A stretch of DNA of 39,837 nt, taken from the NCBI GenBank assembly GCA_945883435.1, contig CAMCXK010000027.1:1-39837 (forward strand), read 5' to 3'. The notes under the pieces were generated by a model. The model was not told where the DNA came from. It did no database searches and saw only the letters and a program-made list of their open reading frames with translations. Made by a program: the position numbers and the translations under genes. Each line of letters begins with the position of its first letter. The first letter of the stretch is position 1. Shown piece after piece: positions 33,801 to 39,837 of this stretch. This DNA is from Chthoniobacter flavus (GTDB lineage: Bacteria; Verrucomicrobiota; Verrucomicrobiia; Chthoniobacterales; Terrimicrobiaceae).

Positions 33801-36300
33801 CTCGGGCAAATCGACCCTGGCATTCGACATTCTTTTCAATGAAGGCCAGCGCCGCTTTCTCGACAGCATGTCGGCGTATGCGCGGCAATTCGTCGAACAG
33901 ATGGAAAAGCCCGACGTGGACTCGATCGAGGGACTTCCTCCCAGCGTGGCCATCGAACAACGCGTCACCCGCGGCGGTGGCAAATCGACCGTGGCCACGG
34001 TCACGGAAATCTACCATTTCCTGCGCCTGCTTTTCTCGAAACTCGGCACCCAGCATTGCCCGGATTGCCATGTGCCGGTTGCCCACCGCACCCCGACCGC
34101 CATCGCGGCGGAGGTCGCCGAACGCGCCGCCAGCGGTCCCGTGACGGTCTTTGCCAATCTGGTGCGCGGCCGCAAGGGCTTCCACACCGATGTGGCCAAA
34201 TCCGCCGCCCGCCAGGGAATCGAAACCCTGATCGTGGACGGCGGGGAGGTGGCCGTGGAGGGTTTCCAAAAACTCGAGCGCTTCAAAGAGCACACGATCG
34301 ATGCCCTCATCGGCGTTCTCGACAGTGCGGATGCCGCCCAAGCCGACGAACTCGTCCGCAAAGCCCTCCGCATTGGCAAGGGAACCGCCCGCATGGAGGA
34401 CGCCTCCGGTCGCTCGATCACCCTGAGCACCGCGATGAACTGCCCGCAGTGCAGCCGCGCCTTTGAGCCGCTCGATCCACGCCTTTTTTCGTTCAATTCG
34501 CCCCACGGCTGGTGCCCGCATTGCCGTGGTTTCGGCGAGGTCTGGAAGGGACTCGGCGAGGATGGCGAATTTGAGACCGCCATCGAGGCGGAACTCGACG
34601 AGGAGCGCCGCCACGAGGGTTTGGAGGACGAGGAGCCGCGCCCCTGCCCGGTTTGCCAGGCGACCCGTCTGAATGAAACAGCGCGGAATGTCCGCATCGG
34701 AAAACACTCGATTACCGATCTTACCCGCGCCCCGGCCTGCGAAGCGCTCCACCTGGCGGACGCATTCCGGTTCGAGGGCTCCTCCGCGGAGGTGGCCCGC
34801 GACATTTTGTCGGAGATCCGCCAACGTCTGGAATTCCTTGCCAAGGTGGGTCTCGACTACCTCTCGCTCGACCGCAGCGCCAAAACCCTCTCGGGCGGGG
34901 AATCCCAGCGCATCCGCCTGGCCGCGCAGCTCGGCTCGAATCTCCGCGGGGTCCTTTATGTGCTCGACGAGCCGACCATCGGCCTCCACCCGCGCGACAA
35001 CGAGCGCCTGCTCGACGCCCTTCAAACCCTCTCCCGCAAGGGCAACTCGCTGGTGGTCGTCGAGCACGACGAGGAAACCATGCGCCGCGCCGACCGCATC
35101 CTCGACCTCGGTCCGGGTGCGGGAATCCGTGGAGGCGAGGTCATCGCCTCGGGAACGCTTCAGGAAATCCTGGACAGCCCGGTCTCGCTGACCGGTCGCG
35201 CCCTGCGCGAGCCGATGCCGCATCCCCTGCGCGGCAAACGGCGCCCCAAGCCGTCCGAATGGCTCACCGTCAAAAAAGCCCGCCTTCACAACATCCACCA
35301 TGAAACCGTCAAAATTCCGCTGCAGCGCCTCACGGTTCTGACCGGCGTGTCGGGCTCGGGAAAAAGCACGCTGATCCGTGGCATCGTGGTGCCGTCGGTG
35401 CGCGAGGCCCTGACGCGGCGCCGCGCGCCCGCGCACTCGGATTTGCACGCGGGCATCGAGGGATTCGAATCCCTGGGGGCCGTTCTCGAAGTCGACCAGT
35501 CGCCGATCGGCAAGACCTCGCGCTCGACGCCAGCGACCTACGTGAAGGTCTTCGATGAAATCCGCAAGGTCTTCGCCGCCCTCCCCGCCGCCCGCATGCG
35601 CGGCTATACGGGAAGCCGCTTTTCCTTCAACAACGAGGGCGGACGCTGCGAAGCCTGCCTCGGTCAGGGCGTCATCAAACTCGAAATGAATTTTCTGCCG
35701 GCCTCCTACATGCCGTGCCAGGACTGCGGCGGCCGGCGATACAACGCCTCCACACTCGAAATCCTCTACAATGGAAAATCCATCGGCGATGTCATGGAGA
35801 TGACGATCGAGCAGGCGGCGGAGTTTTTCGCATCCCACCCGCGCATCCGCCGTCCGCTTTCGTTGCTTCAGGAAACCGGCCTCGGCTACTTGAAGCTTGG
35901 CCAGCCCAGCCCGACGCTGAGCGGCGGCGAGGCCCAGCGCATCAAGTTGGTGACGCAACTCGCCCGCCGGGCCGCTCCGGGCGAGGAGGAAATCCGCACC
36001 ACCCGGCGCGGAAAATCCACTTTTTATGTCCTGGAGGAGCCGACCATCGGCCTTCACGCCCATGACGTCGCCCAGTTGATCGGTGTGCTCCACCGCCTCG
36101 TGGACGAAGGCGGCACCGTGGTCGTGATCGAACACCACCTGGATGTCATCGCCGAGGCCGACCACATTCTCGACATCGGTCCCGAAGCGGGTGCCGAGGG
36201 CGGGAAAATCGTGGTTCAAGGGACCCCCGAGGCCGTGGCGCTGTGCCCGGCCAGCCGCACCGCGCCCTTCCTGGCAAAAATGCTCCCGCCGGCCCCTTGA
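30844..36300 (+). CDS. uvrA: Double-length excinuclease ABC subunit A (tandem UvrA)
   Basis: An 1,818-residue protein in which two whole UvrA units are fused, giving four ABC ATPase sites. Walker A loops: GPSGSGKSS (~38), GVSGSGKTS (~630), GLSGSGKST (~983), GVSGSGKST (~1501). Signature motifs: LSGGEIQR (~480), LSGGESQR (~822), LSGGESQR (~1349), LSGGEAQR (~1693). Each unit also has its zinc modules (CPKC/CSSC and [13 protein letters not shown] in the first; CPDC, CPQC and [13 protein letters not shown] in the second; CDRC...CPEC and CEAC...CQDC in the C halves). The last Walker B reads [10 protein letters not shown], Glu replacing the usual Asp. UvrA finds bulky DNA lesions in nucleotide excision repair. 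Single UvrA is about 940 residues; about 1,800-residue forms are known in Chlamydiae. Start Met at 30844 chosen over an upstream Met. Confidence 0.96.
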   Translation: MTQTLLPVESIKLRGARQNNLQGIDLELPLGKLIVVTGPSGSGKSSLAFDTIYAEGQRRYVETFSPYTRQFLERMDKPLADAIEGIPPAIAIEQANSVRTTRSTVGTITEINDYLKLLFPRAASAECPKCRKPIVPGTPGAILQSIAAAFPKKPFLVAFEVPVPKDTAPAAFFEFLNQQGYLRVWHKGAVHRTDGPPALKSLPERLVVVQDRTGASSPDRVAEAVENALRLGNDRLLVIDPESGKTRIFTTGWHCSSCDASIRPPTPALFSFNSPLGACPECKGFGRIIGIDMQRVIPDRSLSISEGVIKPFQSGQSAECQDDLIRHCRQRKIDLMRSFERLPQADQDFVIHGEPGLDPRQAWDSGRWYGVDGYFHWLESKTYKMHIRVLLSRYRSYQPCPACKGGRYQPEALNFRLAGLTIAEVGAMPLNRLLPMLEELSFPESDASARLVHTQVRSRVGYLCRIGLGYLTLDRPTRSLSGGEIQRVNLTTCLGASLVNTLFVLDEPSVGLHPRDTTRLIEILEDLRDKGNTLLVVEHEEALIRAADELVDIGPGRGIHGGKLLYCGPAREFHAPDSLTADYLEGKKCIPVPSKRRKPEGHITLKGVTHHNLKNLSAKFPLGVLCVVTGVSGSGKTSLVRDVLHRQLIGEDPAEDEAAGFVKSIAGDEEVDEVVMVDQSPLARTPRSTPAVYLGVYEHIRELFGSSPAALAAGFTPSSFSFNTGNGRCDRCAGLGFEKVEMQFLSDLFLRCPECEGTRFRAPLLKIQIAGKSIHDVLELTAAEAVEFFKPLDKQDRILGPLRLLGEVGLEYLRLGQPVNALSGGESQRLKLVHHLIRQSREKALLIFDEPTTGLHFDDVALLVKVFHRLVEEGNSVIVIEHNLEVVKCADWVIDLGPEGGLEGGRIVAAGTPEAIARVAESHTGRYLAPLLEDRSPVLREEPRRPRPATPPARSIRVRGAREHNLKNISVDIPRDGMVVVTGLSGSGKSTLAFDILFNEGQRRFLDSMSAYARQFVEQMEKPDVDSIEGLPPSVAIEQRVTRGGGKSTVATVTEIYHFLRLLFSKLGTQHCPDCHVPVAHRTPTAIAAEVAERAASGPVTVFANLVRGRKGFHTDVAKSAARQGIETLIVDGGEVAVEGFQKLERFKEHTIDALIGVLDSADAAQADELVRKALRIGKGTARMEDASGRSITLSTAMNCPQCSRAFEPLDPRLFSFNSPHGWCPHCRGFGEVWKGLGEDGEFETAIEAELDEERRHEGLEDEEPRPCPVCQATRLNETARNVRIGKHSITDLTRAPACEALHLADAFRFEGSSAEVARDILSEIRQRLEFLAKVGLDYLSLDRSAKTLSGGESQRIRLAAQLGSNLRGVLYVLDEPTIGLHPRDNERLLDALQTLSRKGNSLVVVEHDEETMRRADRILDLGPGAGIRGGEVIASGTLQEILDSPVSLTGRALREPMPHPLRGKRRPKPSEWLTVKKARLHNIHHETVKIPLQRLTVLTGVSGSGKSTLIRGIVVPSVREALTRRRAPAHSDLHAGIEGFESLGAVLEVDQSPIGKTSRSTPATYVKVFDEIRKVFAALPAARMRGYTGSRFSFNNEGGRCEACLGQGVIKLEMNFLPASYMPCQDCGGRRYNASTLEILYNGKSIGDVMEMTIEQAAEFFASHPRIRRPLSLLQETGLGYLKLGQPSPTLSGGEAQRIKLVTQLARRAAPGEEEIRTTRRGKSTFYVLEEPTIGLHAHDVAQLIGVLHRLVDEGGTVVVIEHHLDVIAEADHILDIGPEAGAEGGKIVVQGTPEAVALCPASRTAPFLAKMLPPAP

Positions 36301-36316
36301 GTCGATACCCGGCGGT

Positions 36317-37372
36317 TTACTTCTTGCGGAAAAGGTAGTGGCTCACGAGCCACTCGTTGCCATCGCGGAAGCCCCACAATTCAGCGCAGGACAGGAAGAA
36401 AACCCGCCAATACGCCCGCCATTTGGCGGCCTGCTCCACCCCGTAGGTGCGCTCCAGAATCGGCGTGATGGCGGCTTCATTGGCATCCATGCGCTCGAGC
36501 CAGGCCTCGGAGGTGCGCTGGTAATGCGTGCCGCTCAGGCGCCAGTGGCGCAGGATCGACAGATCGTCCTGGAAATACAGCAACAGGTCATCGGACGGCA
36601 TCGTGCCGCCCTCGAAGAAATACCGCGTGATCCAGTCCGAGGGATCGCGTCCCTCGAAGTGGTAGGCGAATTCGCGATGGGTGAAGATGTGGACGAACAG
36701 CCGCCCGTCCGTCCGCAGCCACCGGGCCACCTTGGCCATGAGAAGGCGGTAGTTTTTCATGTGCTCGAACATCTCGACCGACACCACCCGGTCGAAGGCG
36801 TCATCGCCGGCCTCGAACACATTCATGTCGGCCGTGACGATCCGCACATTGCGCAACCCGCGCCGGGCGGCCTCGGACTCGATATGGAGTTTCTGCGTCG
36901 CGGAATTCGACACCCCGGTGATGCGCGAGCCGGGATAGGTCTCCGCCATCCAGAGGGTGAGACTGCCCCACCCGCAGCCGAGTTCGAGGACATCCTGGCC
37001 GTCCGCGAGTTCGGCCCGCCCGCATGTGAGCGCGAGCATCGCCTCCTCGGATTCCGCAAAGGTGGTGGACTCGCCGGGCCAGTAGCCGGAGCTGTATTTC
37101 ATGCGGGGTCCCAAGACATGCTGGAAAAACTCGGTCGGGACCTCGTAGTGCTGCTCGTTCGCCGCCGCGGTCTTCACCGCGATGGGGCTGCTCTTGAGCT
37201 CCTCCACAAACGCGGCCAAGGCCTCGCCCTGCGCCACCGCGTCGATTCTCGTCTCCTCCCGGATTTTCCGGCCAAGAAGATTGCGAATACCCAACCGGAT
37301 CACGGCATCGGGCAGAAGATTGCGGGCCAGCAGGTCGTCGAGCGGAATCATGCGGATGCGAGAAAACGCCAT
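36317..37372 (-). CDS. Cyclopropane-fatty-acid-synthase-like SAM methyltransferase
   Basis: A 351-residue class I methyltransferase. The SAM loop VLELGCGWGSLTLWMAETYP is near residue 127, preceded by the CFA-family N-terminal segment AANEQHYEVPTEFFQHVLGP then RMKYSSGYW near 70, and followed by ITGVSNSATQKLHIE, DRVVSVEMFEHMKNYRLLM near 190 and FVHIFTHREFAYHFEG near 225. This is the CFA/coclaurine-N-methyltransferase-like branch; substrate may be a lipid or an amine. I place the start at Met 37372 (GGGG upstream), after the DUF1295 stop; a further Met at 37351 is possible. It follows the DUF1295 gene, a pairing seen in other bacteria. Confidence 0.85.
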   Translation of the reverse strand: MAFSRIRMIPLDDLLARNLLPDAVIRLGIRNLLGRKIREETRIDAVAQGEALAAFVEELKSSPIAVKTAAANEQHYEVPTEFFQHVLGPRMKYSSGYWPGESTTFAESEEAMLALTCGRAELADGQDVLELGCGWGSLTLWMAETYPGSRITGVSNSATQKLHIESEAARRGLRNVRIVTADMNVFEAGDDAFDRVVSVEMFEHMKNYRLLMAKVARWLRTDGRLFVHIFTHREFAYHFEGRDPSDWITRYFFEGGTMPSDDLLLYFQDDLSILRHWRLSGTHYQRTSEAWLERMDANEAAITPILERTYGVEQAAKWRAYWRVFFLSCAELWGFRDGNEWLVSHYLFRKK

Positions 37373-37391
37373 GCAAGCCCCGGCGGCGAGT

Positions 37392-38171
37392 TCAACTTTT
37401 CGGAAACCACGGCACAAACGCACTGGTCCGCCGGCGGTAGTCGAGGTAAGCCTCGCCGCGCGTGGCCACCAGCCGCGCCTCGGCGGGAGGAATCCCCGTC
37501 ACCCGCACCAGCAAAAAAAGCATCAGCAACGGGCTCAGCAGCCCCGCCCAGCCCCACGGCGAGCCGATGGCAAAGACCGCATAGGAAATCCACACCACCC
37601 ATTCGAAAAAATAATTCGGATGCCGCGAGTAGCGCCACAATCCCAGATCGCACACCCGGCCCTTCGCCCGCGATTTGAAGTAAGCCAGCTGTTGATCGGC
37701 GATCGCCTCCCCCCCGATCCCGGTCAGCCACAGAAGCACCCCCGCGATTTCCAGCACCCCCACCCCCGGCAAGGGATTCGCACAGGCGACCGCCACCGGC
37801 AGGCTCAAAATCCCGATCAGCAAGCCCTGAAGAAGAAAAAATCCCAGAAACATCGTCCACGTCCGTCTGGGAAACCTCTCCCGGAGGGCCTGGTAGCGCG
37901 GATCTTCGACCGGATGGTGCCCCATCACCCTCCGGTGCAAGTGCAGGCCCAGTCGCAGGCTCCAAGCACAAACCATCGCCGCGATCAGCCCATTGCGCAC
38001 CGCATGCCCGCTGCCGAACACCCCGTAAAAAACCGCCAGCGGCGCGAATCCGAAGGCCCACCACACATCCACGATCCCCGCATTGTTCATTCGCCGGGCA
38101 AAAAACCACACACCCGCCATCATCACCATGGCACCCCCACACCCCACGATCACAAGCGGCAGCGGATTCAT
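37392..38171 (-). CDS. DUF1295 membrane protein (steroid-reductase/isoprenylcysteine methyltransferase-like)
   Basis: A 259-residue membrane protein with about six hydrophobic helices. It begins MNPLPLVIVGCGGAMVMMAG; a GGGAGG lies a suitable distance before the ATG. The C-terminal family motif CDLGLWRYSRHPNYFFEWVV is near residue 195, with the R-H-P-N-Y cofactor-site signature, and GEAYLDYRRRTSAFVPWFPK at the end is typical. Related proteins reduce or methylate lipid substrates. Gene order DUF1295-CFA-like suggests the two modify the same membrane lipid, as inference. Several Met codons upstream in frame lie in non-coding-looking sequence. Confidence 0.87.
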   Translation of the reverse strand: MNPLPLVIVGCGGAMVMMAGVWFFARRMNNAGIVDVWWAFGFAPLAVFYGVFGSGHAVRNGLIAAMVCAWSLRLGLHLHRRVMGHHPVEDPRYQALRERFPRRTWTMFLGFFLLQGLLIGILSLPVAVACANPLPGVGVLEIAGVLLWLTGIGGEAIADQQLAYFKSRAKGRVCDLGLWRYSRHPNYFFEWVVWISYAVFAIGSPWGWAGLLSPLLMLFLLVRVTGIPPAEARLVATRGEAYLDYRRRTSAFVPWFPKS

Positions 38172-38395
38172 GCCTTTACACCTCCCCGCAACACGCCTCC
38201 CCGGCAATCGCAAAATTTGCCCCTGTCGCTCGGCGCCCCCCCTGTAGCAGAATTCGAAACGAATTTCGAGGGCGTGCGATAAGCTTTGCCCGGCGATGCC
38301 TGCGAAGTGCCTCGGCGGCCAACAAAAGTTTTCCATGCCGTTGCGACGGGGTTTCTTTCGGCGTTGTGGGGACATCGTCCGCCCGTCGAAACTTT

Positions 38396-38414
38396 TTCAA
38401 AGTTCCGCTACGCG
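38396..38414. repeat. Direct repeat, left copy
   Basis: TTCAAAGTTCCGCTACGCG here and TTCAAAGTTCCGCCGCGCG at 38501-38519 match at 17 of 19 positions, 105 bases apart, flanking the pyrimidine-rich repeat. The arrangement could mark the edges of an inserted intergenic element. Confidence 0.6.
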
Positions 38415-38475
38415 TGCGAGCGAGCGAGTCAAAGGACACAATAAACCTCTCCTGCTTATCCTGCTCCTCCTGTCT

Positions 38476-38492
38476 TCCTGTCTAAAAATCCG
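38476..38492. repeat. Copy 2 of the dispersed intergenic repeat
   Basis: Identical for 17 bases to 26014-26030 (TCCTGTCTAAAAATCCG) and then near-identical. It is preceded by several TCCTG-type units (TCCTGCTTATCCTGCTCC), a style of degenerate pyrimidine repeat I have seen associated with this bacterial group; that association is from memory. Confidence 0.75.
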
Positions 38493-38500
38493 GTTTCGGA

Positions 38501-38519
38501 TTCAAAGTTCCGCCGCGCG
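38501..38519. repeat. Direct repeat, right copy
   Basis: Second copy of TTCAAAGTTCCGC(CG)CGCG; see 38396-38414. Confidence 0.6.
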
Positions 38520-38525
38520 CGGGAT

Positions 38526-38708
38526 TTAATATCCGGTGTGGTAGCCGCTCAGGGATTTTTCGGCTGGCGGATGTTGGCCATAGCCGCCCGGAATGGAATC
38601 CTCGTTGAGCTTGTAGCTCTTCTCCCCGCGGGCGCGGGCGAGTTCCCGGGTGAGCAGGAACCGGGTATAGTTCGAGAGACTGCCGAAGCCCATGCGCTCG
38701 GCCAATTC
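38526..38708 (-). pseudogene. 3' remnant of a small DNA-binding-like gene
   Basis: On the minus strand a 60-codon open stretch reads ELAERMGFGSLSNYTRFLLT, then RELARARGEKSYKLNEDSIP, and ends SGYHTGY. The E-L-A-x-x-M-G-F-x-S-x-S-x-Y-x-R-x-L-L segment looks like the helix-helix end of ribbon-helix-helix (CopG/MetJ-type) or related small regulators, but it is cut directly after an in-frame stop at 38709-38711 and has no plausible start or N-terminal strand. A Met at 38693 could still make a 55-residue product. I read it as a truncated gene; the family call is tentative. Confidence 0.4.
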
Positions 38709-38928
38709 TCACGCGTCCCGCGTCGATTCCGGCGACAGCGAAACACTCGCGCACTATGTCGCCATATACCGCATGGTCCTCGTGCGAGACGGACACATCG
38801 TCGCCTCGCGCCAACTCCGCCGCAGCGACAAGCAAAGCCCGTTTTATCTCGGAGGCCACCCCCAACCGATTGTCCAAAAACTCCGGGAACAAGCCGCATG
38901 GCAGATTTTCGAATCGCTCCACCCGTAA
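38692..38928 (+). pseudogene. Probable C-terminal fragment of an unrecognised gene
   Basis: A 78-codon plus-strand frame reading, from about codon 17, SETLAHYVAIYRMVLVRDGH, then a segment with SDKQSPFYLGGHPQPIVQKL and ending AWQIFESLHP. The second half looks protein-like, while the first ~15 codons overlap the minus-strand remnant. I suspect the 3' end of a gene joined to that remnant near 38700-38710, but a complete short gene starting at the Met of 38692 or 38773 cannot be excluded. No family recognised. Confidence 0.35.
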
Positions 38929-38996
38929 AAAAATTTCCGTTTTGGCTTGGCTCGCGATTCCAAAAGTTCAATAAACATACTCTTCATTCCACTTAG

Positions 38997-39837
38997 ATGA
39001 GAAGAAATCACCACTCCTTTTTAGCCCTCGCATTTTTAGTGGCTCAAGTCCTTTTCAACTCGGCTTACGACTCCATGGCCCAAACCGCAACATCTCGAGT
39101 TTTTGAAATTTACTGTTCACCGAGTCTGCCAAAGGAGACATCAGACAATATTGTAAGGCTGGTTAAAGAATTCATCGCCGGCAACAATGAGCCAAATATG
39201 AAAGTTGGTGATGTTCTGAAAATTTTCAATGGCGAGACGCTAATTCCCATTGGTAGTGAAATTAAAATTCCGAAAAAAGATCTGGTTTCCACCAGTTCCC
39301 GCTATAGAGAACAGAAACTTCGCAACAACGCAAGATCTGTCAATGACTTCATAAAATTCCTTCAGGAATCCAAACCGGAAACAAAGCGTAGTCCAATAAA
39401 TCTTGCAAAAATTCTCTCCACGCGCCAAACCCAACCCAACACCCGCATCCTTATCATTGGATCGCCGATTTACCACGACGATATCGAATCCCACGACATG
39501 AGGCGCGGATGGTTGAGCGATGGTTACTTCAACCAACCTCCTCAAATCACCATCTTCAGCGTGCAAGGAAAGCAGGCCAACTTGCAAAATGCCCGAATCT
39601 CGATTGCCACAGTGGGGGCCCAATGGGGAGCGGGAGCGGAAGACAACCATCGGCGCGGGGTGGAGCGATTCTGGGCCATCTTCACCCAAGAAAACGGGGG
39701 AACGCTCGTGTATTTTGATCAGGCTGTTGAGGGAGGACTCAAATCTCTGATGGCTGAAAATCCTGCCGAGGTGGCCATCGTGCCCCCTCGCGACAAAGAG
39801 GACAAGAAATTGGCGATCTACACTGGGAAAATCGAAA
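38997..39837 (+). CDS. Secreted protein of unknown function, AT-richer, 3' end outside the window
   Basis: From ATG 38997 the plus strand is open for 280 codons to the window edge. The start MRRNHHSFLALAFLVAQVLF then NSAYDSMAQ is a signal peptide cut near residue 29. The body has a possible LysM-like or small domain (MKVGDVLKIFNGETLIPIGS then EIKIPKK, about residues 75-100), then a Rossmann/vWA-like core opening RILIIGSPIYHDDIESHDMR near residue 150 and containing ISIATVGAQWGAGAED and the repeated-style GGTLVYFDQAVEGGLKSLM. It is clearly richer in A/T and in codons such as ATT, AAA and AAT than the rest of the window, above all in its first 400 bases, which suggests acquisition from elsewhere. 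Family not recognised; vWA-like is a guess. Confidence 0.65.
   Translation, partial: MRRNHHSFLALAFLVAQVLFNSAYDSMAQTATSRVFEIYCSPSLPKETSDNIVRLVKEFIAGNNEPNMKVGDVLKIFNGETLIPIGSEIKIPKKDLVSTSSRYREQKLRNNARSVNDFIKFLQESKPETKRSPINLAKILSTRQTQPNTRILIIGSPIYHDDIESHDMRRGWLSDGYFNQPPQITIFSVQGKQANLQNARISIATVGAQWGAGAEDNHRRGVERFWAIFTQENGGTLVYFDQAVEGGLKSLMAENPAEVAIVPPRDKEDKKLAIYTGKIE

Larger units (their letters stand above)
38172..38525. other. 354-base spacer without a gene, carrying repeats
   Basis: No supportable gene. It holds the presumed promoter side of the DUF1295 gene, a small ATTCG/CGAAT hairpin around 38255-38270, a pair of direct repeats (38396-38414 and 38501-38519), and between them a pyrimidine-rich run (TCCTG units near 38440-38480) ending in the dispersed repeat copy at 38476-38492. 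Confidence 0.6.

Noticed and set aside
31444-36219. A very long open frame on the minus strand opposite uvrA (about 1,590 codons)
   Set aside because: It is the antisense shadow of a high-GC coding gene; its translation shows no domain and uvrA on the plus strand is unmistakable.
38482-38922. A 146-codon minus-strand frame across the remnant region
   Set aside because: It overlaps both fragments in a third frame and shows no protein-like pattern; the other frames explain the region better.
1-39837. tRNA, rRNA, CRISPR array, insertion sequence or prophage genes
   Set aside because: None could be recognised by reading the sequence and its translations; a covariance-model or IS search would be the decisive test.

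Overview
The window is a GC-rich bacterial chromosome segment that most resembles Verrucomicrobiota (PVC superphylum). The main indicators are a double-length UvrA of about 1,818 residues (four ATPase halves, as known from Chlamydiae and relatives), an RsmA/KsgA methyltransferase fused to a NUDIX hydrolase, and an aroA-cmk-plsC run in an envelope/lipid operon. The phylum call is inference; I see no rRNA, tRNA or CRISPR array.

Layout. Positions 1-11195 are on the minus strand. Read in transcription order this holds an AEC-type transporter, a GT2 glycosyltransferase, a 3-methyladenine DNA glycosylase, rpmI-rplT-pheS-pheT, a small SnoaL-like secreted protein, the rsmA-NUDIX fusion, an exbB/exbD/TonB-like/zinc-ribbon operon, and the 5' part of nuoH running off the left edge. 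Positions 11345-25886 are on the plus strand: glpF-glpK-glpD, a lipoprotein, tyrA-aroA-cmk-plsC, an unknown gene, a LysM protein, accA, an LptF/G permease, an alpha/beta-hydrolase-like protein, an M16 peptidase, a HAD phosphatase and a secreted protein made of six 16-residue repeats. After this, strands alternate: OprB-type porin (-), small unknown (+), rhodanese and SufE (-), GYF-domain protein (-), an orphan oligopeptide-type ABC permease (+), giant uvrA (+), and a CFA-synthase-like methyltransferase with a DUF1295 membrane protein (-). From about 38172 the density drops: a repeat-bearing spacer, a decapitated helix-turn/ribbon-helix-like fragment, a second fragment, and a visibly AT-richer secreted-protein gene running off the right edge. 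This looks like the border of an accessory region.

How it works together. The genes are tightly packed: at least 13 neighbours overlap by exactly 4 bases (ATGA or GTGA), so translational coupling is the dominant arrangement. The glp genes give glycerol uptake, phosphorylation and oxidation; tyrA/aroA/cmk/plsC/accA/lptF-G join aromatic amino acid, nucleotide, fatty acid, phospholipid and LPS-transport steps in one transcript; exbB/exbD/TonB-like would energise outer-membrane transport.

Most worth a second look: the 16-residue-repeat secreted protein (25479-25886); the rplT leader where a terminator-like hairpin contains the ribosome-binding site; a G10 tract in the FAD motif of glpD; three apparently active-site-degenerate proteins (PlsC with Asp to Asn, hydrolase without Ser, LysM/LDT-like without Cys); the rsmA-NUDIX fusion; and the fragment-rich right end.
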